DNA of 64,000 nt from positions 203,756-267,755 of the forward strand of contig JAGFNK010000023.1 in assembly GCA_025769875.1 (NCBI GenBank). Reading direction: 5' to 3'. Under the pieces are notes generated by a model, which saw only the letters and a program-made list of their open reading frames with translations, did not search any database and was not told where the DNA came from. Numbering within the stretch: the first letter of the stretch is position 1; every line of letters begins with the position of its first letter. Position numbers and translations under genes: made by a program. This document shows, piece after piece, positions 11,202 to 21,725 of this stretch. This stretch comes from Russula earlei. Lineage: Eukaryota > Basidiomycota > Agaricomycetes > Russulales > Russulaceae.

Positions 11202-12128
11202 ATGGGCGCAAGGACCGGTTGGGGCTGCCAAGTCAGTGCAGCAGTGCACACACCCTTACCATACCGTTCTTCCTCACGCCTACGCCCCAATCGCAGGACA
11301 CAGCTCTTTGAATCTTGCGATTCCTTTGGTTCAGCGCGGTGGCTTCACCCGTACCGCCCTAGCGCGTTCGGTGCTCGCCCCTCCTCGACCGAACGCGGAG
11401 CCTCTCTCCGGTTCTGCAGTGACGGCGTTGTGTTCGGCGAGGGCGACGCCGTTCGACGCACTCTCGTCAATGCGTGGCCGGACGCAGGGCGAGCTCATAT
11501 GCGTTCTGTGCCCGTCGAAGGCGTCAAGGGCGCCCGCCTCGCCCGCCTCGAGTACAACGTGCCCGTGCTCAGGCATCTCCCCGAGGTGAACCGATCGAGG
11601 CCTGATCACGGAGCGCCGCACGCTTACACGTTACGACCTAGGCATTTGGACTTGTCGCATCTCCCCCCCCCCCCCCCCCGGGTTTTCCGCCCATTGATCC
11701 GCTTCCCGCCATCCAGCACGCAGCCGGCGTCGCGGACGAGGCATGTCGCGCAACCAATGACGCATCCGTCGGAGTACGTCTGTTCGAATGGGCATCCACA
11801 TTCACTTCAATGACTTGCGTACGAAAGCCTTCCTGGTATACAAGGCGCGCTACCCCTTGCGGCCATCTATTTCGCTGCAGGTAAGACGGGCTTTCACTCC
11901 CTTGGTCCCCCCCCCAACCTACGTTGACATATGTCTCTGACTCCTTCCTGCCAGAGCTCATCAACTCACATCGCCGCCGACCGCTCCCGCTTTTCTCGAC
12001 TCCCTCCTCGAATCGTCATCGCGTGTCCAAGACGCCATTTCAGAAACGGAGGGATTCGCCCAATACATCGCCAAAAGTTGCTCGGCCTCTTCCTCGGCCC
12101 CGTTTTCCACCGCCGCGGTGGGTATGAG
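11202..12128 (+). CDS. Possible unrecognised gene overlapping the UPF3 tail on the other strand
   Basis: I do not recognise the family. Coding-like pieces are EGDAVRRTLVNAW, GVKGARLARLEYNVPVLRHLPE (partly quoted), an intron near 11588-11641, a proline run encoded by an 18-C homopolymer (11662-11679), GIHIHFNDLRTKAFLVYKAR, an intron near 11881-11953, then AFLDSLLESSSRVQDAISET and a stop near 12128. The pieces sit in different frames on each side of the C-run and near 11785, so a single protein needs two frame corrections. The last ~90 bases overlap the 3' coding end of UPF3 in antisense. It could be noise in GC-rich sequence. Confidence 0.3.
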
Positions 12129-13780
12129 GTGACATGTTGCTGTCTGGTGACGGAGCGGCGCCTGGCGACGTAGCGTCCGCCGATGGGGCATGTTGCGACG
12201 GACGCGAAGGGGGCTGTTTCGCCTCGCGCTGGAGAATGGTGGGGGCTGGCAATACGCCTGGCTGGGGAGCTGCCGCCCGCGCGTCGTCCTCTTCTCTCCT
12301 ACCCCCGCCGTCCCTCTTCTCTCTACCATCCTTAGCAGGTCCCTTCTCCTTCTCTTTCTCCTGACCGCGCTCCCGCTTGCCAGCGCCGCTCTTGGAAACC
12401 CCAGCGCCGCTGAGGGCGGCCTCGAAGTGCCTCGACGCAATGCCAAGTACAGGCCGCGACCGCCTCCCGGGGTTGTCAGAACTCGCTGGCGCGAGGGCGG
12501 GTGCGGAGGTGGGCGTGGAGGTGGAGGTACCGCCGCCGGTCTCTGACGGGGGGTTCGAAAGTATCGCAGGCGCGGCTTGACCGGGGGGTGTGGAGGACGA
12601 TTTGGGTGCCTGTGTCCCACGCGCCTGGACTTGTGCGGATGTGTGGTGCTTTCCACCTCGCGCCGACTTGCCCTTGCTAGGCGAGGAGGAGGGCTTTCCC
12701 GTAGGTGCTGCGGGTGCATTTCCGGCCTTCGGCTGCGTCGCGGGACCAGGCTGAGCAGACGCCTTTTGTGCGGCTGCAGCTGCAGCCCTCTTCGCTGCTC
12801 GTTTACCCAGCGGTGCCGTCGACTCGCCACTTTGTTTTAGCTCGGAGGTTGCACCGGCGGCGGTGGGGGCGGCTGTGGCCTTCTTTTTGGACTCCTCCCT
12901 CTTGGATATCTGAGAGTCCTTGTAGTGAGGATGATTCCTTTGGATGGCCTCTTTGTCCCGCTGTGCGGATTTCTCGGCCTTGAGGGCGTCCAAGAGAGGG
13001 GTGGACGCGGGCATAGCAGGACGTTCAGTAGAGGCAACTAGAGAGTGATGTCGAGTGAGCAAAATGATGTCTGATAATATATGCACCATGCGGACCTAGC
13101 ATTTCCAAGAGCTGGTCAGTGTCATGAGGCTTGGTCGAAGAGGCCTCAAGGGCCTGCAGAAAGGCGATGTATTCCTCGTCTGATATGGGGATGGGTCAGG
13201 CTAGAGAGGAGTCGAGGAGACCATGGCATGCCTTGATCAATCGTGGCATTTCTACTATCGGCCTTTTTCTTCTCCAGTGGCAACTTCTGGTATGGCGCAA
13301 ACTCGACCACGGCTTGTGATTCGTTCCCTGGATGAGGAGGTTGAGATAGTATGGCAGGGCATGAGAACAGCGAATGCATACCTGCTTTATCCTTAAATAC
13401 ATGCCCGTCGTACTCGCGACTGAACTTGGCGACGAGTTCCTCCGTCTTGAAGGCAATGTATGCGCGGGAGTGCACGTTCTCCTTGTTCAGCCTTTGAACC
13501 GTGCCATGATACTGTGAGTGCGACAGCGCACGATGAGTTTCTCTGGCACATACTTCTTCCTGACTTTTCCGGGATAGAACTCCTTCCAAAGGACGACGTC
13601 ATCCGTCACCCACGTCTGCACGGACTGCCAAAATATCTGCTCGGGGAGGTTCGGTGGCAGCCTGCGCACGACAATCTTGAGGCGTTCGGTTCCAGTGGCC
13701 TTGGACTGTCCCTGACGCTTTTCCTTGGCTTTGGATCGCGACTGAGGTTTCTTGACAGGCTCTGTAGTCACACTGGACAT
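12040..13780 (-). CDS. UPF3: Nonsense-mediated mRNA decay protein UPF3
   Basis: Bridges UPF2 and the exon-junction or terminating ribosome in nonsense-mediated decay. The N-terminal Smg4/UPF3 domain reads TERLKIVVRRLPPNLPEQIF, then joined exons LNKENVHSRAYIAFKTEEL, REYDGHVFKDKAG, and VVEFAPYQKLP, which is diagnostic. YIAFLQALEA follows, then a long Ala/Pro/Ser/Lys-rich low-complexity tail ending in an Arg/Gly stretch and ESLRF. Introns are 13492-13553, 13328-13381, 13180-13231 (GC-AG) and 13038-13095. No frame lesion was found. It lies tail-on to the eIF3j gene on the same strand, so the block 9.6-13.8 kb is rich in RNA-metabolism genes. Confidence 0.92.
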
Positions 13781-14099
13781 CTGGGGACGGTCACGGTTGA
13801 GATCTCAGTTATCCCAGGGGAATTTCCCTTGTATGCTGGCCAGATTTAGTAGTACACCGCTTACAACCACTTGTCATTCAACCGACACCCGACGAGCGCT
13901 GGAAGGGACGTTTAAGATCATTGAGTGCGCCTCAAAAATATCGTTGATAGTAAGAAACATGTCCCTATTACATAGTTCGTCTATTAAGGACCAGCGACAC
14001 AGTACTGTGGTAGGGTACCGAGATATGCGAGACGAAACCTCGTAATAGATCAGCTAGGGCAAGGACTGTCAAAGATAGCACGCAGGGGGTATAAGGTAA
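13781..14099. other. Intergenic between UPF3 start and Kre9/KNH-like gene end
   Basis: No gene is seen. This should hold the UPF3 promoter and the terminator of the neighbouring minus-strand gene. Confidence 0.5.
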
Positions 14100-14956
14100 T
14101 CAGAGGAAGAAAGCGAAGGCAACAGCAGCGACGCCAGTAGCGCCGAGAACGCGGGGCACAACCATATGGCCAGCACCATTGGACTTATTCGTACTGCTAC
14201 TAGCAGGGCCACTTGAAGCGGCCGGCCGTGCAGACGTAATGGATGGGGCAGCCGACCCAGACGAAGCAGGAGCAGCAGTTGAGACAGGTCCCATCGAGGC
14301 GGTCCCTACTCCACTGATCTCGGCCTGGACGGTGGCGTTGAATTGGCCACTCATGCCAGTGAGACTGTTCAAATGTTTGAGAGATGAGATGCTGAAAAAA
14401 AGATCTCACGCACGTAAACTTGGCCGAAAATGCCTCGGCGCGATACTGAGGATTAGCGGGATCTGTCAGGTTACTAGACGTGAACCTGAGGAAGCTAGCA
14501 ATAGGACATTGGCCACCGGTCAGGAATAAAAACAGGTGCAACACTCACTAGGCGTTGTAGTTGGGTCCAACAGTAGCGTCAGGTGTCCAGTTTAATGAGG
14601 ATACTTTGGAAACATCAACAGTGGAGATTAATTGCAGGAGAGTCTATGGGTGATTGGTTTATTAAATAAACGAAACGGAGGGTTGCCCACACCTGCTGCT
14701 GCTGGTTGCCAGCATATAGACCGACGGTGGCAAGGCCAAATGCCGCAAGGGTGGGTGAATTTCCATCGTCTTTCCAGTTTATAGACACTGGCTGACCAGC
14801 AGGCAAACTGCTACTACCAACTGGATTGGTTACCTTGGGAGACGTGAGTCCAAGAGTCCAAGATCATGAATAAAACCGTGGGATACACACGTAAACGGTT
14901 GCCTGGGCAAGAGGAGCAAGTGCAGCAATGGCAAGGACGAGAAGAGAAGACAGCAT
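14100..14956 (-). CDS. Kre9/KNH-like Ser/Thr-rich GPI-anchored protein (copy A)
   Basis: Secreted cell-surface protein of the yeast Kre9/Knh1 N-terminal-domain family (linked in yeast to beta-1,6-glucan assembly; exact role in basidiomycetes unproven). The start MLSSLLVLAIAALAPLAQA is a clear signal peptide. Five exons give VTNPVGSS, GQPVSINWKDDGNSP, AAFGLATVGLYAGNQQQQ, TLLQLISTVDVSKVSSLNW, FVRFTSSNLTDPANPQYRAE, AFSAKFT and LTGMSGQFNATV. A Ser/Thr/Ala-rich stalk follows, and the end GATGVAAVAFAFFL is hydrophobic, as in GPI signals. All exons join cleanly. It is transcribed divergently from copy B across a 745-base shared region. Confidence 0.85.
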
Positions 14957-15178
14957 TATGATGTTGTTTTTTTTTTGGGTGGAAAGAAAGAATGGAAGGG
15001 TGGAAAGAGAGTGGGTGGGCCGAACAGTGGCAACTGAGGCGAGGAGAGGAAGAAACGAGAAAAAAAAAAAAGGGGGAGATGCGTAATTTATATGTCAGTC
15101 GGGCGGATAAGCAGCAACAGCGCCGGGCCCGGAAAGCGCCTCGATTAGGACTATCCCATACCAGTACAGTACAGTACA

Positions 15179-15339
15179 ATATCTCGGCAGTCACCCATAT
15201 CTCGGCACTTTTGCTTTTTTTTCTCTGTATCTGTTCAAACAACTCTACTCAAACATCCCTTGATGTCATCCTAGGAAATGCATCAAGTAGTTCCTGGCTG
15301 AGTTTGACTGCCGAGATATGGGCGGTGGACCGAGATACC
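15179..15339. promoter_or_regulatory. Inverted TATCTCGG repeats in the shared promoter of the two KNH-like genes
   Basis: ATATCTCGGCAGTCA (15179-15193) recurs as its exact reverse complement at 15305-15319. A second ATATCTCGGC lies at 15197-15206 and a further reverse CCGAGATA at about 15330-15337. That makes four copies of TATCTCGG, two in each orientation, near the middle of the divergent intergenic region. A CAGTA microsatellite (about 15160-15177) abuts the left copies. The layout suggests paired binding sites or a stem-loop; function is inference. Confidence 0.45.
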
Positions 15340-15701
15340 GGTAGGGGATCGGAGTGCTTGACATGACATGACACATGCCGCCGCATGGTCTGCAACTTCA
15401 TTTCACGCGTCAATATGGTATGCTCTGCTGGTGTAAGAAAACGCTGCAAATCCACCACCACCGTTTCCATTTTTCAATGGAGTGGAGTGGATTGGCCAGG
15501 AAACATCGGATTTAGGTCGTGCCTTAACAAGGTTACCATAGTTATCTGCTGCTCCTTAGAAGGGAGATCACTCCTCGGCTCCATGCACTGTCGTGCTCTC
15601 CACGTTACTTCCTGCTGGCCAGCCTCCATTCGGGGTGATATTCTCGTCTTCTTCTCGTAACACCCACACTCCTTTGTCTCTCGCCTTTCCCTCGTCGACC
15701 T

Positions 15702-16796
15702 ATGCGCGTCGCTCCAAGCTTCGCAACTGCGAGCTTCATTCTGGCCCTTTCCAGGACAGTGCACGGATCTCTTTATGTGCGGTGGTCTCCTCGAAAAATT
15801 CGTCGATTTGATGCGATCTCCCGACCGTAGGTAATCAACCCTACCGCACAGACTGTGTGTCATGGCGGGCAGCCCTGTTCGGTTCAGTGGCTGGATGATG
15901 GCCGAGAGCCCCTCCTGACAGCCATAGGGCCGTGCAACGTCGCTTTGTTCGCGGGGAATCAGGTTTGTTCCCTATGTCTATAGACGACTTTTCTTCTGAA
16001 CTGAACATTTATACAGTCGTTGATTCAGCAGATTGAACCGGTCGACGTCTCTGTGACTCATTCACTCACGTTCACGGTGAGTCTATTTCATGGGTGCCAA
16101 ACGTGATTTTTGCTCATATTCATCCAAGCCAAGTCCTAATGCGGGCCCAAACTCAAATGCCTAGTATGGGTACTCGCGAGTGAACGGCATGCGCTGACTG
16201 GTTTTCTTCACGTAGCTACATTGCCTTCACCTCAATCAGATCACCGGATCCCTCCCACCCAACGGTGTTTTCTGCTAGCTTCTCGTCTGTGTCTCCTTAA
16301 ATTTTTACTTGTTGATATATTTACAGTCCTCTCTAGACTCGATCGGATGAGTGGCTCGTTCAACTCACCAGTTCCCCAGTTGACATCCGCGATACCCGTG
16401 CCGGCTTCAGTGCTGTCGGCACATCCTAATCCCATCTCTACCTCGATACTCTCCGGGACTATCTCGTTGTCAACTACAACAATCCCATCTTCATCTCCTC
16501 TGCTATCGTCTTCTGTCCCTCAGTCCGTTTCCTCATCTACGTCGACGATCTCTTCACCAATTACTACCACCTCTTCTCGACCGAATGCCGCCATGCGGCA
16601 GTCCTTGCCGTTTTCGACCAGTCACTCTGATTTGCATGACCATTTCACTTTTAGCGTGTTCCGGTTGTCTTGGGAAATAGTCCGGGTCGACATTGAATTC
16701 CCCGAGTCATGGTCAGCTGTAGTTCTATCACTTGTGCATCTACATCTTGCTATCACACGTATTCTGTCACTTGTTCTCTCGTTCTTTCACATTTAA
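15702..16796 (+). CDS. Kre9/KNH-like secreted Ser/Thr-rich protein (copy B)
   Basis: Paralogue of the divergent neighbour. The start MRVAPSFATASFILALSRTVHG is a signal peptide (19 of its residues are hydrophobic or neutral). After an intron the KNH-like domain reads VINPTAQTVCHGGQPCSVQW, LDDGREPLLTAIGPCNVALF, AGNQ, SLIQQIEPVDVSVTHSLTFT, AGPNSNAYYIAFTS, DPSHPTVFSASFS and LDRMSGSFNSPV; block order matches copy A exactly. Five short introns are needed (for example one starting GTGCGG after SLY and one ending CTCTCTAG before the MSGSFN block). A Ser/Thr-rich stalk follows. The tail SLVHLHLAITRILSLVLSFF is hydrophobic but less typical of a GPI signal, so the 3' end may be mis-spliced. Two Cys pairs in copy B are absent from copy A. 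Confidence 0.75.
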
Positions 16797-16967
16797 TTCG
16801 AGAGGCGGTCAACAAACGAGATTGCCATGGCTTCAGAACCGCATACAACTTCGCTTACAAGTAGCCGCCATAAATCGCGTCTGACCCGTCCGCGGCGATG
16901 TTGTCGAAGCGTTTTTCCCGCGCGGTTACCCGCGCGTTCTCTTCCATGTTCTGCCAGTGCATGTTGA

Positions 16968-19698
16968 ATGTCTTTCTTCCACGACGACATTGATCCCAGT
17001 CAGGTTAGAATGCTCCCAAGGTGTTTCTTGCGCACGCTGACATCCACAATAGCCCGTCATCTATATTCCATGCAACGAGTCCGCTATCGGTACATCACAG
17101 GTTTGCAAGTTTGCCTATTTTTAACATAACGCGGTTAACAGGGCCCGAACCCGACGATACCAGGTGATGACAGCGATCAACTATTTGCCGAGGGGTATTC
17201 GCCTTTTGATGAAAGAGACCTGCCAGGAGGTTATGTGGCACGCTTTAACCTGTACAGAGCTGCGTGGGGAAAGTGTCTCGACAGAATTGAAGTGCGTGTC
17301 GTCCTCTTGGTCCACTTCGCGCTGGTTGTTGTAACTCGATAATTTAGCATATTGTAGGCTCCCTACATGCGCCCGTAGTGGATGAAATCGTCAGGAGCGT
17401 GCACCGAGCGTACGATGACGTTCTTCCCGGATTGCCCTATCCCGAGCTCCCTGTAATTGCGATATCAGGTGCGTCCTTGTTGCACCAGTGCGCGGCAGGT
17501 AGCTGCATCTCAGGGAATAGGCTCCTCAACGAGCCAAGGCTTCATCGCCAACGTTGTCAGCCGATTAGGGGCAGATATCATTGAGGACACCGGAAACGAG
17601 GACCTGCCGCCTAGCTCGTACATCATCCATCTTCACCCGTCCGACTGCCCGAATATCATGTCCGCCATGAAAGCTCTCGTCGCAGGGTTTGTAGATCGCC
17701 CAGACAGGTCAAGACGGTAAGGCTGCGATCGTGATGCTAGACGTTCATGGAACTTAGGCATCATGCTATTAGTAAAACGAAAACCCACAACATCGTTGGC
17801 CAACTACGACATTGAATTACTCAAGGTCTGGCACGGTGTTCTCCGAGATGCTGCCGGTAGGTCGTGAGTTGGTCCATCCATGATTATGATACTGACATCT
17901 CAGATGGCCCTGAGCCGCCGCCCCAGCTTGTGGTCTTCCTTCATGAGTTCGAACAATTTGATGAGGCTGTCGTTCAAGACGTGTTTCATATCTGCAGGCA
18001 AGCGAGGATCTCCTTGATCTCGACGCCGCTCAATGATGTCGTAGTTCTTACGTGCCACAACTTCCCCTGATCTTTGTCCTAGCGCTGTCATCACCACACA
18101 ATTCCTTTCTTCATAATACATATCCGCATTCGGTACTCTCTTTACTTCGGGTTGATGCTTTCACAGTCCCGTCGGGAATTGGTTTCCTGGAGAGAGTAGT
18201 CACTGAGGTACGTGAGAGACAACCATTTGTTCGATATGCCGTCTAAGCATTCTGCCTCCTAGACGTTCTTTGACCTTTACTTTGAACCAGATATCATGGT
18301 CGGTCCCTGCAGTCATCGATTTCCTAAACGATTTCTTCTGCCGCAACTCTCCTTCAGTGGAAGGAGCCTTGTTGATTCTCCAACTAGGGCACCTAAAACA
18401 TTTTGATGAGCCTCTTACTGTCTTCGTGCAAGATGAACGGCTCGGCACTTCGTCTGTTGAACGGGCTGCCAGGCAGCTCCTCGAACCCAAGGCAGCGGCT
18501 TTCCTTACCTCGCTGTTCTCATGGTCGTTTGGCCCTCAGGAATTGGCATCGAATGCGGGGGGCTGGCCTGTTAACGACGTTACCGGTCTGTTGGCCTCTA
18601 TAGCCGAGGCACGAGCAGATTTTCGCTCTCGCCTATACCGATCAAAGCTTGCGTTCAAGATCATGCGCATAGTACAGAAGGTGATGCTCGATCTGGGGTA
18701 TCGGGGTGCAGGAACTGGACAAGACCGCGCCTCGAGATGATGAGCGCGAGCTTAAGTGGGGGACTGACACAAGAAGGGAAACACCTCGGGACGATGACGA
18801 GGTCCGTCACACCGTGCATCGTTCCTCCCAGCTCTATCCTTTCTCAAACTCCCGTGGTGTGGCGCACAGAAAACTGTCGGGAGAAAAGCTCTTGGCATTG
18901 ATGCAGGCGTTGCGGTCGTTCTTCGACGCGCTCCCAGATCATCCAGATGAGGTCCACGAAGCGCGGCAGCGCGTGGCAACCACTGCCCGGCTGCTCGAAG
19001 ACAACGGGGACGGTTCTGACGGGGCGCACTTGGCCGATGAGTTTGGGGACTGGCTAATCGGTTACTTCCAGTCCGTATTTCCCCCACTCCCCAAAACCCC
19101 CCTTTCCCGGGCCGGGATAGTATTTTCGCAGGCAGGCTGATGGCCGTTTCCCCCAGAGAGCACATCATCAATCTGGAAGACCTCCGTCTATGGGAGATTT
19201 GGCATACCGGGTCGACCCCGTTCCCGTCTGAGGTCAGTCCCCACTCCGCGCCTACATTTATGCCCCCTGTTCGGGACTCGTGAACTCTGCCCACTGCAGA
19301 TGCTCAACCCCGCTCCTCGAGCAACCGTCGTTTCTGCACTTCTCCAACCGCATGCGTTCCTTCCTCAGTCCCGCGATGGCCCGACGACCGAGCGCTTGCC
19401 CATATGGAAACTGCCGGACGTGAGCATCCTCTTCCGGCGATACCTAGAGGCAGGGCGCATGATCAACGTGTACGACTGGTACGAGTCGTTCTCGCAGGTT
19501 ATCGAAAGCCAACGGAGTCACCTGGCACCGCCTGACGAGGCGGGGAGGGACAACAACCTCGAGGAGGAAGAGTGGAAGATGCACGTTCAGGCGCGGTTCA
19601 TGCGCGCTCTGCACACGCTGGACATCATTGGGCTCGTCAAGCATACTGGGCGGAAGGCGGACCATGTTATGCGAACCGTGTACGATATGCCAGAATAG
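16968..19698 (+). CDS. ORC3: Origin recognition complex subunit 3
   Basis: ORC subunit needed for replication licensing in the nucleus. The start MSFFHDDIDPSQ is joined by an intron to PVIYIPCNESAIG. Then come LPGGYVARFNLYRAAWGKCL, VVDEIVRSVHRAYDDVLPGL, PELPVIAISG, ELLKVWHGVLRDAA, LVVFLHEFEQFDEAVVQDVF and PLIFVLALSSPHN, followed by TFFDLYFEPDIMVGP, ILQLGHLKHFDEPLTVFVQD, REHIINLEDLRLWE and a C-terminal winged-helix end FMRALHTLDIIGLVKHTGRK. A GC-AG intron lies at 17998-18044. Frame breaks without a fitting intron occur near 17470-17510, 17700-17775, 18305-18312 (one extra base) and 18700-18708. The order of blocks and length (about 700 residues) fit ORC3 well. Confidence 0.85.
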
Positions 19699-19819
19699 AT
19701 AGAAACCCGCCTCTCATCGAAACGAATAAAGCAAGCAGCAGAATATTGAATGACAAGATTATCCAAAAGTACAAAAAGCGTATGGCCGTGCCAAACAGTC
19801 AGGAAGGGAGCACGAAAGA

Positions 19820-21328
19820 TTACCTAGTTCCAAGCCACTTGGACCACCACTTCCGTCTGCTAATCTTCCTTCGCTTCCGGTTGTTCAACAGGGGCGATCG
19901 CTCTGCTTCTTCGGGGGTGATAGAAATGACGTCTTCCTCCATAGAGTCCTCAGCAACCGACTCTCCGTCACCAAGCCCACTTGTGATTGGAAGCGGTGGA
20001 AGCGGGGAGTCTCTCAGTGGGTGGCCAAAGTCGTCAATGTGAAGTCTGCGCTGGCGAACTTTCCAGCAGAGACACATGACGAGGAGTATTCCTTGCATGA
20101 TTGCCGCAACGAGGAACATAATCCAACCTGGAAAGAGCATTTAAGGAAAGGGCGAAATCGTGACGGACGACCACTAGGCTTACTCGTCCAATTAGTGCCT
20201 GGGCTGTATCGAGGTGAAAAAAGGTCCCCTACGGATCAGAACAAAAACTCACCGGATCATTATGCTGATCACCATGATGACACCGCCGGGTGTTTGGATC
20301 AACATCATAGGTATGCTGAGTGCGCCAACGAGCTGAAGACGATAGGTGTGTGCGATCTGAGGAGTATATTGCAAGGCCGCGAGAACAGCAGAGGAGACAC
20401 CGAGGAAGGTTGCCCAGATACTAAGCTGCGAGCGAACTACGCCCGAAGGCCCGGAGGGTGAAGACAGTAGCAGTAGAAAGGTGACGAAGGTACAAAAGGC
20501 TCTGTGGTTCAAGCACGCGCGTGAGAGTCACAGTGAGCGTTGCACCAATGAAAAGACGGACAGATGAATGAAGACTATCCACGATAGGATTACGGAGAGA
20601 CGCCAACTGTCCGACTTGAGATTCGGTCTTGACACGTTCTGAGGGCCGTGATTCGTCGGCATCAATATCTAGGGTGACGTATTTGAGATGGGGAGGAAAG
20701 TAGATCAGGTAGAGAACGAGGCTGAGGGGGCAGTTAGGTTGAAGGGCTCATTGCGCGGGAAACATCAACGTACATGATAGTAAACAAAAACCATTGCGTT
20801 CCAACCTGAATGACGCCCGCTATGGTCTCGAGACAGTCTAGAGAGCTCTGATGGCACTCATTGAACAATAGTCAGGGGTAGGATAGCGATGGATCTGCTC
20901 ACATAAAACCGGCAACACTTGATTACGGCTTGTTGCATAACAACCCTGGGCGTGAAAGTGAGAACGGTCGCATGGTTGCAACGGGGTGGATGCGGGGCAT
21001 ACATGTTTAGCATACCCGACGCGGAGGAGGTGCTTCCAAGAAGGAGAAACCACGGGCTGAATCCCTCCGAAGAGCCCTTGGAGATAATGCGGTAGTGCTT
21101 TGTGCCCACACGCAAGGGGCGTCGTCAATATGGAACACTAATCCTTGAGCGGCCATAGAGGGAAAAAGGCGCACCTGCGGGGCATAAGAGATGCAGAGCC
21201 CAAGAATGAGGCCACCTGTGAGAACATTCGAAAACCAGTCATGCGCCTGAGAGGTAGCAAGAGCGTGAGAGCGCAGTTCATTCCTGGCTGGAAGGAATAG
21301 AGCGCACCGGTGTGCATGCCGCAGACAT
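19820..21328 (-). CDS. PQ-loop repeat membrane protein
   Basis: Polytopic membrane protein with PQ-loop motifs, the family of lysosomal/vacuolar amino-acid exporters and KDEL/MPDU1-like proteins; substrate unknown. Spliced exons show HDWFSNVLTGGLILGLCISY, YAPQ joined to HYRIISKGSSEGFSPWFLLL, GSTSSASGMLNMY, a middle segment ending QLASLRNPIVDSLH, then LQYTPQIAHTYRLQLVGALS, MMLIQTPGGVIMVISIMIR, and VAAIMQGILLVMCLCWK. An acidic cytosolic tail ends SKWLGTR. Both PQ motifs (APQ and TPQ) are intact and each is followed by a Tyr-rich helix. The first exon is unsure: the ATG at 21328 opens MSAACTPVRS but runs out of frame before the first helix. It converges with ORC3 (121 bases between stops). Confidence 0.78.
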
Positions 21329-21725
21329 GATGGGTTGAAGGGAGTGTGCGTGCGCTAGTGCAGCTGGCGACGGCCACGATGTCTCCAGTCGCGTTATCCC
21401 TTGTCGGGCGGGGACGGGACGCGTTTTGGCGGTTTCAAGGGTCCCACTGCTGACATAACTAATTCGAGTATAAGGATTATTTTTACGTGTGAGTCCATGA
21501 AGGACTTTAAAGTTTCTTCATTGCCCCCAGCCACGAATATTGACGAACAAATATTTCGAGTTCAGTAAATGAAAGTAAATATGTATCGTACTCATACACC
21601 ATCCCATTCCGGAACGGATCAATGCGTGGTCCCCACGTGGGGGTCCATTCCACGTGATTTCGTGTCACCATTTCCGAGCGTCCCAAAGTTTCCAATCCAA
21701 GTTGCAACGCCTCGGACAAGAAGAA
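21329..21725. promoter_or_regulatory. Divergent promoter region between PQ-loop gene and ETF-QO
   Basis: About 400 bases separate the two divergent starts. No specific binding motif was recognised. Confidence 0.4.

Noticed and set aside
16827..16967. ATG-started frame MASEPHTTSLTSSRHKS as the ORC3 start
   Set aside because: It is out of frame with ORC3 and hits a stop. The ATG at 16968 (MSFFHDDIDPSQ) leads straight into the conserved PVIYIPCNE block.
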